From contig JAKMXF010000003.1 of NCBI GenBank assembly GCA_024704765.1, positions 124,001-188,000 on the forward strand: 64,000 nt of DNA, in the 5' to 3' direction. Every line of letters begins with the position of its first letter. Positions within the stretch are counted from its first letter, which is position 1. The position numbers and the translations under genes are program-made. This document shows, in pieces, positions 1 through 9,391 of the stretch. Below the pieces are notes generated by a model. It worked only from the letters and a program-made list of their open reading frames with translations, was not told the DNA's origin and did no database searches. The DNA comes from Oopsacas minuta. Its lineage: Eukaryota; Porifera; Hexactinellida; Lyssacinosida; Leucopsacidae.

Positions 1-428
1 CGATCCAATTACTAAGCTGATAGTCCAAGGTTTAAGCAATCCGTATCTTTCCCAGAGATTCATGAGAGTATATAAGCTATTGAGTTATACCCAGCTACTA
101 TGTAGAGCTATAGGAATCCTAAAATGTTCTAAATAAATATTTTCATATCAAAAAGGATTGAATATATGAAACAAGGGAGAATCTCTTATTGCCTGACCCT
201 CGTTAGTTGATCCCTAGTTGCAAAATATCACAAAAGGAATGTTCACCAAACTATACAGTGTATGCCGGTCATAAGAACACCCCTAGGAGTATAATACATG
301 TTCTTATAACAGTAATATATGTGATCCGTTTTCCAGAGGGTAGTGCTTATATTCGGTATTCTTATAACCGACTTCCACGGTATCAAATTTACTTACAGAC
401 TATGTATTACAGCCTTTTCGTCTGGAAA
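1..428. other. 5' flank of DHCR24, no gene seen
   Basis: No coding exon is recognised here. The frame of DHCR24 stays open upstream to about position 207 but begins at a TTG codon and runs through a copy of an inverted-repeat element (253-381), so the upstream extension is most likely untranslated. Confidence 0.5.
253..381. repeat. Family B inverted-repeat element (MITE-like)
   Basis: It reads CAGTGTATGCCGGTCATAAG at the left and ends in a matching inverted ATAACCGACTTCCA-type end. It shares the internal words ATAAGAACA and TGTTCTTATAA with copies at 9762, 15557, 16636 and 35843. It is non-coding and probably a cut-and-paste transposon derivative. Confidence 0.6.
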
Positions 429-1979
429 ATGAAAGAATGGCTAGTCTGCCTTACACCAGTATTCATCGCTATATTTCTATTCCTGTACTTCAAGTTTGAA
501 TATGTACTAACGCATCACAGAGGATTATTCGTGTGTATCTTCCTATTACCAATATCATTCATATACGAATTATATTTCTGTCTACGAAACCGTGTGGTAA
601 TCTACCTACACAGTGCTCCAGAAAATCATCTGAAACGTGTACAACAGGTTCAAGATAGTGTCAAGAAATGGGCAGTCGAGGGCCGTGGCCGTAGGATGTG
701 TACGGCCAGACCTTCCTTCCTAACAGTCAGCATGAAGTATAGTGCTTATAAAGACACACACTGGAAAGTGCCTATTAATTTGCATGATATTTTAGATATC
801 GATATTCAGCACAAAAAATGTAAAGTAGAACCCTTGGTGACGATGGGGCAGATTTCTGCGTCCTTGAATCCGCTAGGCTGGACACTACCGGTCTTACCAG
901 AGCTTGATGACCTCACGGTAGGGGGCCTAATCATGGGTGTGGGTATCGAAACTTCCTCTCATATATACGGGCTATTCCAGCATACCTGTATTTCATATGA
1001 CGTCATATTATCTGATGGGAGTTTAATGCATTGTAATGCGGATAGTAACAAGAACATGTTCTATGCGATACCTTGGTCTTATGGTACTCTTGGGTTCTTA
1101 GTTGCTGTCGAGATTATGATTGTGCCGGCTAAACCGTTTGTAGAAATTACATATTTTCCTTACAATGAGGTCTCTAAATTGGTGGAGAAGTTTAAACTTG
1201 AATCGAATAAAAATGAATCCGATTTTGTTGAAGGGGTAATTTTGACAAAATCAGCTGGGGTAGTCATGACTGGCAAATTATGTGACACTCCCAAATCAGA
1301 GAATCTCATTAATCGTATCGGCAGGTTCTGGAAACCTTGGTTTTTCACACACGTTAATACATTCCTTACAAAGGGGATAGCGACAGAATACATACCATTA
1401 CGAGACTATTACCACAGACACACACGGAGTTTATTCTGGGAAATGCAAGACATAATCCCATTCGGAAATAATCCGGTTTTTCGATACACATGTGGATGGA
1501 TGGTTCCCCCTAAAATATCTCTTCTTAAACTGACACAAACCAACACAACTAAACGCTTATACGATGAGAAACACGTTACACAGGATATTCTATTGCCAAT
1601 TGAAACACTCTCTGAGACATTGACTGTGTTTAACGAAGAGTTTAATGTGTATCCTCTCTGGTTATGTCCATTCAAATTACCGAATAATCCAGGTCTTGTA
1701 CACCCTAAGGAGCCGGAAACAGTTATGTATGTGGATGTTGGTGCGTATGGCGTACCCAAAATACAGAATTTTAACGCGAAAAATGCGCTACGAAGTGTGG
1801 AAGCGTTTACGAGGCGGGTAAACGGGTTTCAAATGATGTATGCCGATACAAGAATGACTCGTGAGGAATTCCGTAAAATGTTTGATCACGAATTATACGA
1901 TAGAATGAGGAAAGAGCTTAAATGTGAAAATGCTTTTCCAGAAATTTATGATAAAGTCGGGAAGCATGCTTGGAAATAG
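429..1979 (+). CDS. DHCR24: Delta(24)-sterol reductase (24-dehydrocholesterol reductase)
   Basis: The predicted 516-residue, single-exon protein reduces the sterol side-chain C24 double bond (desmosterol to cholesterol type reaction) with FAD in the ER membrane. What shows it: a hydrophobic N-terminal segment (residues 5-45), then the FAD-binding block with VEPLVTMGQ, LPVLPELDDLTVGGLIMG and SSHIYGLFQH, and later YYHRHTRSLFWEMQDIIPFG and MVPPKISLLKLTQ, all characteristic of DHCR24. I chose the ATG at 429 because it gives the same length as the human protein (516) and begins just before the membrane segment; the ATG at 402 adds nine residues. The frame is intact. The gene shows that this animal can reduce the sterol side chain; whether it makes sterols de novo cannot be told from here. 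Confidence 0.95.
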   Translation: MKEWLVCLTPVFIAIFLFLYFKFEYVLTHHRGLFVCIFLLPISFIYELYFCLRNRVVIYLHSAPENHLKRVQQVQDSVKKWAVEGRGRRMCTARPSFLTVSMKYSAYKDTHWKVPINLHDILDIDIQHKKCKVEPLVTMGQISASLNPLGWTLPVLPELDDLTVGGLIMGVGIETSSHIYGLFQHTCISYDVILSDGSLMHCNADSNKNMFYAIPWSYGTLGFLVAVEIMIVPAKPFVEITYFPYNEVSKLVEKFKLESNKNESDFVEGVILTKSAGVVMTGKLCDTPKSENLINRIGRFWKPWFFTHVNTFLTKGIATEYIPLRDYYHRHTRSLFWEMQDIIPFGNNPVFRYTCGWMVPPKISLLKLTQTNTTKRLYDEKHVTQDILLPIETLSETLTVFNEEFNVYPLWLCPFKLPNNPGLVHPKEPETVMYVDVGAYGVPKIQNFNAKNALRSVEAFTRRVNGFQMMYADTRMTREEFRKMFDHELYDRMRKELKCENAFPEIYDKVGKHAWK

Positions 1980-2206
1980 GATTTGGAGTTATTTTAGGTT
2001 CACTCGCTTTTTAGAAACTATTATTTATTTATCGTATCAATTAAATAATTTCCCCTAATATGGTTATATCAAGCAACCGCTCCGCTAGATAAATTACATT
2101 CTTTCGTCGTTAGGCGTTGCTAGGGGCTCGACGACTGTATGGCCGTTCGTTGTTCTTATTAACGAAGTTCCACCCTATTAGAAAGATACAACTGATAGAA
2201 CTAGCA

Positions 2207-3946
2207 ATGAGAAGATGTGTGAAAACACTTCATGGTCACATATCTCATACTCGATCAGCTGATCAACTAAACAGTCGTGTGTCTCCACAACACCGACACA
2301 TATCAAACACTTATTCCATCATTACTACTGATTACGCGTATGAAACATTTTCCCCTAGTGTACGTATAGGAAAGGGTGCTACTAGGGAAGTAGGGATGGA
2401 TTTTGTGAACAAAGGTGTGAAGAGAGTTCTCCTATTCACTGATAAGAATTTGATTAAGCTTCTTCCCTTCAAAGCAACAGCTGATGCTCTCAGAGCTGAT
2501 AATGTAGAGTTTGATGTGTTCAGTGAGGTGAGGGATATATCTTAACTTTGAATTATTGTAATTTAATAGGAATACATGAATGTCAGTTTATAGGTACGAA
2601 TAGAGCCTACAGAGAAGAGCTTTAGAGAAGCTATACACAGAGCTCAGATGGGACAATATGAAGGGTTCCTGGCAGTAGGAGGAGGTTCTGTTATGGATAC
2701 AGCTAAAGTAGCTAGATTATTTGACGCCTATAGAGATAGACAACTGATAGATTTCATACCCGAACCAATAGGATTGGGGGAACATATTTCCCGCCCTTTA
2801 AAACCGCTCATCTGCATTCCAACAACTTCTAGTGGTAGCGAAGTAACTGGGAATGCGACTTTCTATTTATCATCAGAGAATAGTACATGCTCAATTTCAA
2901 GTCAAGCACTATGTCCTAGCCTAGCAATAGTAGATCCAATTAATAAATTCCAAATGCCTAAGAACGTTGCTATATTCACAGGATTAGGTGTGTTATGTAG
3001 AGCTCTGGAGGCGTACACAGCCCTCCCTCATGACATGAGATCTCCGACACCTAGTGATCCTAGGCATAGATCGATGGATCAAGGGAGTTCTCCGATGTCT
3101 GATATAGCTGTTGTACAAACCTTGAGGTGAGTTTTCTTATTTTGACACCGCCATAGACTGTAATTCAGATCTTGGCAGCTTGCCTGCAATAAGTGAACTA
3201 TCACTCCCCGTTATATTGAAGCAATTATCATGGTCCCTTGAGCTTCGATATGACAGGTGTTAAGATTAAATTCATTCCTAGGTTAATCGACAGGTACTTT
3301 CTCCCCTCAGTAGAATCGATAGATGATACACTAGCTAAGTCACAAATGAGTTTAGCTTCAGTAATAAAGGGGGCAGGATTCAGTAACGCGGGTGTACATA
3401 TATGTCACGCACTCTCCTACGCTATTTCCTCTAAAGTTATTGACTATAATCCTGACGGGTATCCTACGGATTATCCTCTGATACCTCATGGTCTGTCTGC
3501 TATTATCACAGCTCCTGCGGTCTTCTCTGAGATAGGATATGTATCACCTGATAGATGTATGTACTTAGCTCAAATACTCGGTAAGATTGTATTAACTGCT
3601 TAATACTAGAACTTCTGTATTGGTGGAAGTTTGCTGGATAAAGAGTATGAAATTTTCGTATTCTTTATCCTTGATAAGTTATACTATTTCTACAGGAGCT
3701 AATACAGGTAATGTAAAGCGATTAGAAGCAGGGAGATGTCTAGCAGGCCGTCTATGCTACTACATGAAGAGACTGGGTATACCTAATGGACTCTCTGGTC
3801 TAGGATTTACAGAGGACGATATTCCTGAAATAATAGAGGAAACTCAGAAAATTATCAGATTAACTTGTCTTAGTCCTATTCCTGTATGTGATACACTGTT
3901 AGAAGGAATCCTACACAAATCTCTTAGAATATATGATTCATTTTAA
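2207..3946 (+). CDS. ADHFE1: Hydroxyacid-oxoacid transhydrogenase-like protein, copy 1; two metal ligands missing
   Basis: Four exons (2207-2527, 2594-3126, 3282-3580, 3696-3946) join in frame to a 467-residue protein of the iron-containing alcohol dehydrogenase family. In the family the mitochondrial enzyme couples 4-hydroxybutyrate oxidation to 2-oxoglutarate reduction. The glycine-rich GGGSVMDTAK and the later CHALSYA and PHGLS histidine motifs are present. Two residues are wrong for an enzyme: in the conserved GFDVLCHALE motif this copy reads GLGVLCRALE, so the ligand Asp is Gly239 and the ligand His is Arg243. The TTSGTGSE loop is one residue shorter (TTSSGSE). The frame is open with normal splice sites, so it is probably a pseudoenzyme rather than a dead gene. 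The start at 2207 is the first ATG; the N-terminus looks like a mitochondrial presequence. Intron 2 contains half of a family A element. Its paralogue is at 30904-32866. Confidence 0.85.
2324..2731. repeat. 408-bp near-identical inverted duplicate (left arm)
   Basis: This block matches the reverse complement of 32294-32701 at 407 of 408 positions, the only difference being ATGGGA versus ATGAGA. It spans the end of exon 1, all of intron 1 and the start of exon 2 of ADHFE1. Similarity drops sharply at both ends. Confidence 0.95.
3197..3257. repeat. Family A element, partial
   Basis: A half copy (CTCCCCGTTATATTGAAG ... CTTGAGCTTCGATAT) lies in intron 2 of ADHFE1 copy 1, just before the acceptor of exon 3. 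Confidence 0.6.
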
Positions 3947-4123
3947 TAGTTTTCACTTAGAAATGATTAAATATTTGATTTCCGAGTTTTCAAATCTAAA
4001 TACAGTTAAGGGACAATCATTACCCCCCGGGCGAATTTTATTTAATACGTATGTTATGTGAATTATTTGGGATTTTGGGACCTGACCTAACTCAATAGAT
4101 AAGTTGTATAATTATACAAACAG

Positions 4124-4576
4124 TCAAACAATCTGAGAATCATTCTCATTAAGTAATTCAATTTGTTGAGGTGTCAGTGCTTTAGGTATCAATCCGATAT
4201 TCCTCGCCTTCTTAACTTCTTCTCTGAGCTTCGCTTGCATTTTCTTGCAAATACCGCTCTCATGTCTATCGATAATTCTACCTGTTGATGTAATGAATTG
4301 GCTAATAAGTAACACGTCTCTGTATGTGAATTCATCTAATCCCCGCCAGCATAATTGACAGCCTGGCCTCTTGAATACGTTACCGTCCTCTTCATATATT
4401 CCAGTAATTTTCTCTCTTACTAGCTTAATAGGGTCAGCACAATCTATAGGTTCACGATTGAATATTTGTGGCATACCTCGTTTCTCGTTTGGATCGAATT
4501 TCCATCTTCTCTGAGCTGAGATTCGAGGCAGAGATAATGTGTGTTTTGTAAGAGATCGGATTCCAGTTAATAACAT
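4124..4576 (-). CDS. MRPS18C: Mitochondrial small-subunit ribosomal protein bS18m
   Basis: A 150-residue, single-exon protein. The central part reads CQLCWRGLDEFTYRDVLLIS, then QFITSTGRIIDRHESGIC and KKARNIGLIP, the hallmark S18 block (CxxC, LLSQF, GRI..RH..G.C, A...G..P). The N-terminus is basic and serine-rich, as for a mitochondrial import signal. Of the three animal S18 paralogues, the GRI-RH-GLC pattern is closest to MRPS18C, but assignment among paralogues is uncertain. The ATG at 4576 is the only reasonable start. It lies tail to tail with ADHFE1 copy 1 (178 bp apart). Confidence 0.85.
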   Translation of the reverse strand: MLLTGIRSLTKHTLSLPRISAQRRWKFDPNEKRGMPQIFNREPIDCADPIKLVREKITGIYEEDGNVFKRPGCQLCWRGLDEFTYRDVLLISQFITSTGRIIDRHESGICKKMQAKLREEVKKARNIGLIPKALTPQQIELLNENDSQIV

Positions 4577-4977
4577 ATCTTATACAAAATGAGTAAATTA
4601 TAAACTAGCGAGAGAGCATTTGACAGGGGACAGCTGTAATTACCAAGGAAAGGCCCCAAAATTACAATCTACACTGCGTCCATGACTTGTTAAGTGTACA
4701 TACACAAATGGGGCCTCTGGAAACGGAGGGGATAAATAGAGCGGATTCCCAGTCCCATACGTATGAACCTCAATAACGCTGAATTTGGCAGAAATGGGGT
4801 AGCATTTTCAGAGTCCCTTTCAAATAATAAAATAAACAATCAGCTACTTTCATGTAAATTATATCATTTCAATAATCAAAGTAAAATAGTCCGTAAATAT
4901 TCTATACGAATATTGGTATAAGAATTACAGTATTATGAATTTAAAATAACATAGGACTGATGTGAATGCATCGGAGA
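4577..4977. other. Intergenic spacer with family C-like repeat
   Basis: No gene seen. Roughly 4640-4820 carries sequence also seen at 17840-17975 (AGCG.ATTCC.AG.CC and TTTGGCAGAAA words), a degenerate family C element. Confidence 0.5.
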
Positions 4978-7900
4978 TCAATTTGATTTGGGAATTTTGT
5001 CTGCTGGTAAGTAGAAATCGTCTGTGCTTCCAAGAGTAGCTAAAGCATTATAATGTCTATCGTCTTCAGCAGATATGCTAATGATACGTTCAGGGGGGTA
5101 TTCACCTTGTGGATAATAGGTAAGAAAATCTTCCTTACCGAATGAGGAAATACGAGCTACTTTGATTTGTAAGTCTAGAGTGAAACCAAGCAGGAACATC
5201 TCAACCTAAAATAGTAACATGGAGTTAAATATGTGAGTTAACGGGCGAAAACCCGATGGAAATGTAAGTTTGGAAGTCAAACAAATTCCAGTGATATAAT
5301 AGCTGGTTAATACAAATATGTTACAATTCCATTGCAAGAAATGCTATCACAACATTATGTGTATTTGTGAAATAGCTAAGACATATCATGGTTGCTAACA
5401 TGTATCAAAAAATGGTAACTGAGAAATTACAGTAATCAGTCAAAGATTACACTAGTTTGTGTGTTACAAATATAAATCCCGGTCCCTATCCTTGAGAGTT
5501 CGAACTCTTCAGTAACCTCGCCCCTGGGGCGTGTTCATTAATACATATACAGTGTATGAATAGTTGAATAATTGTCCTTACACTGAAAAACTCGAGAAAA
5601 AAGTTTCTATTATCAATTCTTTAATATTTACTTACCATTTCTAGTCCACCAGAATCTCCAACATGGTTCAAATGATTAACGAGAAAATCTTCCAAATTCA
5701 TCGAATCTTCTCTAATGAAAAGGAAAAACATAGATTCAGGTACTTCTCCACCCTGAGAGTATATCTCCCAATATTTAGCTAACTCTATGAACATATAGAA
5801 CTTGAGTGCTTCCATAAGTGAGAAATCAAATATTTCCTTTTGCGTGTTGAGTTTACTGTATATGTATATCATACGGTTAATAGGCTCCCAACCTCTTACG
5901 TGATCAACCTACACAAACAAATTATAATTAGCACCAGAATAATCGGGTATTAGACAAATAAGCTAGTGAAACTCGCTCAAGCTCAAACACTCGGATAAGA
6001 GATACCCCTTCGGGAAACCAAAATCAGTAAATGCCAAGGTTGCAACCGAATAGTTCAATATCCGGTTACCAAGGGAATATCAGTATCCTGTATCCGGTTA
6101 CCAAGGGAATATAAGCATCCTGCATTCGGTTGCTATAAATATTAGGCTAAGCAACTATTCATGAATACTGATATTCGGTTCGATCGGTTTCAACCTTGGT
6201 AAATACGTACGTCTTATCCGAATACGGTAAATAAATACAAGACACCAGAGTAAGAATAAGGGTGATAGAAGTTATAGAGGAAGAGAATGTCGTACATATC
6301 AACCACCCAGTAAATAGCGAGTAGAAGATAAAATGATAATAAATCTCATCAGTAGTTAAGGAGCTAACAAAGTACAAATATTGTTTACCTCAAAAGCTAG
6401 ATTATCAATACACATCTCCAACACATCCTTCGTCTCTCCAAGTTTTTGAAATGAGGGTTTATTAGCAAATGACCATTTACTCAGAAATGGGTACTTCTCC
6501 ATCATAGGAGCAACGATCTATAATTAATAAGAGAGGGTCAGATAGAGCAATTTCTGGGAATAAAACGTAATTACCTGTCTGGCTTCGATTGGAGGTTTCA
6601 TATTGGCAAGAAAAGAACAAACATTGAAGTCTCGCACACAGAATGTTTGGAATAAAGTAGAACGAACAGCACAGTAGTTATCACCACGTATAGACATCAA
6701 GTGTGTATAATCCATCATCTCTAACTCATGATATCCCTATAGTATACATAAATAGCTACAGTAAACTCCGGTTATATAGAAATACCCGCTTTTATCGATT
6801 CTTAAATGGTACAAATATGGTCTCAAACCGTCAAAGTAACACATATTCCATCGGTTATAACGAATAAATGATCGCAGTCCCTTAAGCTTAGATATAGCGG
6901 GAGGTGTCTGTATATAGGAATTGCTTTAGCAAATAATCTTAGAATTCAAATAGCAAAAGAATACTCACATTTCTAACTCGTTTCGCATTGTCACTTGTTC
7001 CAATCCATTCCCTGGCTATATAATCACTGAATGTAATTGGGGAGTCTACGCTTCTTTGATGCAAATGAGTTTGTGTAGTGTCAAGGAGAACCTCTGAAGG
7101 AATAGGAGTAGTGTTGTTTTCATACCGATCAGTAACAAAATCGCCCTCATTTTTAGATATATTTTGTGGGACTATAGAGTCTTCATTCAGGGGGACAGCA
7201 TCATTGCCCTGTGGTTGATTTTGAACCTCATCGAAAGGTACTTGAGTAGTAGAAATTGTATTATTTTGTGAATGAATACTGAGACAATTAGATTCTATGA
7301 TGATAGTGTCGTGATCCATTTGTGCTGGGAGAGATGTACTTGGAGAAAAAGCTTGTGGAAGTTCAGGATTGCAACCAATATTTGTAAGATCAATATCTAG
7401 ATCCGTATTGTGTTCAGGGAGAGTTACAAAACTGTCAGAGGTTTGGAGAGGGGTCTGTTCAGGTGTCTATAGGCAAAATTAAATAAATCGACCCTTGCTA
7501 GCGTAGCAACTAGATGTGACATAGGAATTAGAAAATAGCTACATACGTAGTTAATACAATTAACTTGAGTGAATGACTTATTAATTAATGACACATTCAA
7601 TGATTAGACACAGCAAGCCTTATGACTAATAATTAAATATTAATTAGTTTCGAAGTAATTTCGGGTCTTACGTAATGCCTGAAATATGGAAACTTAAAGA
7701 AAACAAATTACTACAAAGTTATAACCTCCATTTTAGGAATGTGTATTATATAACTCACATTTCCGATAGAAGATATCAGTAGAGAATCTGGATAAGACGA
7801 TAGTAACTGTTGTTGTTCTTGTGTTTGTTGTTTATCAGTATGAATAGCTTCCTGTAACAATTGATAGTCTGCCGTATTTTTGGGATCATACAGAAATGTT

Positions 7901-8766
7901 GGGGGCTCCAATAAAGATAAGGGAGACATAGTATCAACTTCTTCATTGCCATTAGTAGTAACAGATAAATCGTCCATTTTTTGAGACGACGTGTCGATAG
8001 ATTGATAATCAGTTTCCGAATTATTAGCGGTTTGATATTCAGCCGTGTGTGTGGGAGAAGGGGTACAATCTGGAACTAATGTATCATTCTCGCTTTTATA
8101 TATATGGCGTTGGTCAATGCTTAATCTTTCTGTCACGTCGATCTCACCAATATTTGATCCGGTTTGTACTGAAGATTGTCCTGGAAACGAAACAGAAGAA
8201 TCGGAATTTTCAAAATGGGTCACTCCATTATCTACATGTGGTTCTGTCATCTTACTCTCAACATGGGTATCATCCGGTGCCAAGGAATGGTCTGACCTCT
8301 CTTCAGTAGAGCTATTAGCCATATTTTCAGTTTTCTCGTGAATTGTCCCCGTTATAGGATTAACAATCAAATCTATTCTATTAGGGGGACCGTCAAGAGT
8401 AAGCCCAGGTATGACGTCAGGTTTTTGAGGGCTAGCAGCAACGATATCTGGAATGTGTTGAATATTCGAAGGAGAATCCTCTATTATTGAACTATGTGTA
8501 AGTGATGGTAATGAATTCTTAGTCATCAGATCAGTTGTATTGCTAGAACCAACTGAAACTGAATCTAAAGATGGTGTTAGAATATATCTAGGACCATCTT
8601 GATATCTATCTCTCACTTCGTCGCTAACAATTGGTATACATATACTTTTATCTGAGTCTTGGTCATTCATAGAATCGGAAGGAAGTTTACGTCGAACAAA
8701 GGTCTTCTCAGTTTCATGATTTGGGTAGGATTTGTGGCTGCTAGAGATCTCTACCTCGGAAGGCAT
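4978..8766 (-). CDS. OTULIN: OTULIN-like OTU-family deubiquitinase with long N-terminal extension
   Basis: Six exons (8766-7759, 7466-6969, 6736-6575, 6517-6389, 5908-5636, 5205-4978) all join in phase 0 to 765 residues. OTULIN proteins cleave Met1-linked (linear) ubiquitin chains and restrain NF-kB signalling. The catalytic block is complete: RGDNYCAVRSTLFQ in exon 3 carries the nucleophilic Cys, and EDDRHYN in exon 6 carries the catalytic His and Asn. HLNHVGDSGGLE followed by VEMFLLG is also typical. Vertebrate OTULIN has about 350 residues; here exons 1 and 2 add about 480 residues rich in Ser, Thr, Asp and Pro with no domain that I recognise. The start is the ATG at 8766; a good acceptor just upstream (around 8785) may mark a 5' UTR exon. 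The C-terminus (KIPKSN) lacks the PDZ-binding end of the human protein. Introns hold repeats at 6034-6199 and 6757-6907. Confidence 0.85.
6034..6199. repeat. Short inverted-repeat element with internal tandem duplication
   Basis: The ends are CCAAGGTTGCAACCGA (6034) and TCGGTTTCAACCTTGG (6184). Inside, a unit of about 31 bp beginning ATCCGGTTACCAAGGG occurs twice (about 6060-6121) and a third degenerate copy follows. It lies in intron 4 of the OTULIN-like gene. Confidence 0.65.
6757..6907. repeat. Family A element
   Basis: It begins ACAGTAAACTCCGGTTATAT and contains TACAAATATGGTCTCAAACC and a terminal GATATAGCGGGAGGT. It is in intron 2 of the OTULIN-like gene. Confidence 0.6.
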
Positions 8767-8904
8767 ACTGCTCTTATCGCTCACTATAGAATATGGAAAT
8801 GTAGGTATACATGTAAATCAGGAGAAGTAGAGAGAAGATTATAGCAATACATTAGCAAATTGATGGGAGGTAGATATAAGAATGTCTTGCCTACTATGGC
8901 GAAA

Positions 8905-9050
8905 CCTCCACAAACGGCCCAAAATACTACCCAGTTCCCCATTCTTGCTAAATTCCACAGTTCATTTGTATGAGACGAGGTACCATGAATTCGCTCTATA
9001 TATTTTCTCTCCGTTTCTACGTTTGTGGAGGTATCACTGCCATAGGAGGG
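8905..9050. repeat. Family C element
   Basis: Inverted ends ACCTCCACAAACGG (8905) and CGTTTGTGGAGGT (about 9020) flank about 100 bp. It lies between the OTULIN-like gene and the membrane-protein gene and explains an otherwise open minus-strand frame there. Confidence 0.6.
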
Positions 9051-9391
9051 AAAATTCGCTTTTCGGCAGGTTTTTGTAAGACAACAATCAACATAAACAC
9101 GAAAAGGTGAGACAATTGACATAGTTACACCAAATTTTATCATGGCTGTGCGAAGGAAAATGAAGATTAAGAACTATACAGTATAAATACATATAGAATG
9201 TAATTGAGTTCTATTAATAGTAACACTATGGCAACTATTGAGCACAAATATATCCATAGTTATGTACGAATAAATAATGACGTCTGATTACCTTATAAGG
9301 AAACAGGATAGACGCAATGGTATTTACATTCTTGTAATTTGGAATTTTACAAATTAGTGCGGTATTATGAATTATATTTTAAAGTCGAGCA

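Noticed and set aside
207-428. N-terminal extension of DHCR24 by up to 74 residues
   Set aside because: It begins at TTG, runs through a family B repeat and is not part of the family; the ATG at 429 gives the canonical 516 residues.
2207-3946. ADHFE1 copy 1 as an assembly duplicate of copy 2
   Set aside because: Only 408 bp are near identical; the other exons and introns differ widely, so both loci are real.
5450-5540. Possible tRNA (TTCGAACTC-like box near 5496)
   Set aside because: A B-box-like word is present but no cloverleaf can be formed around it.
8784-9143. Minus-strand frame of 119 codons between the OTULIN-like and membrane-protein genes
   Set aside because: It crosses a family C inverted-repeat element and shows no family similarity or matching exons.
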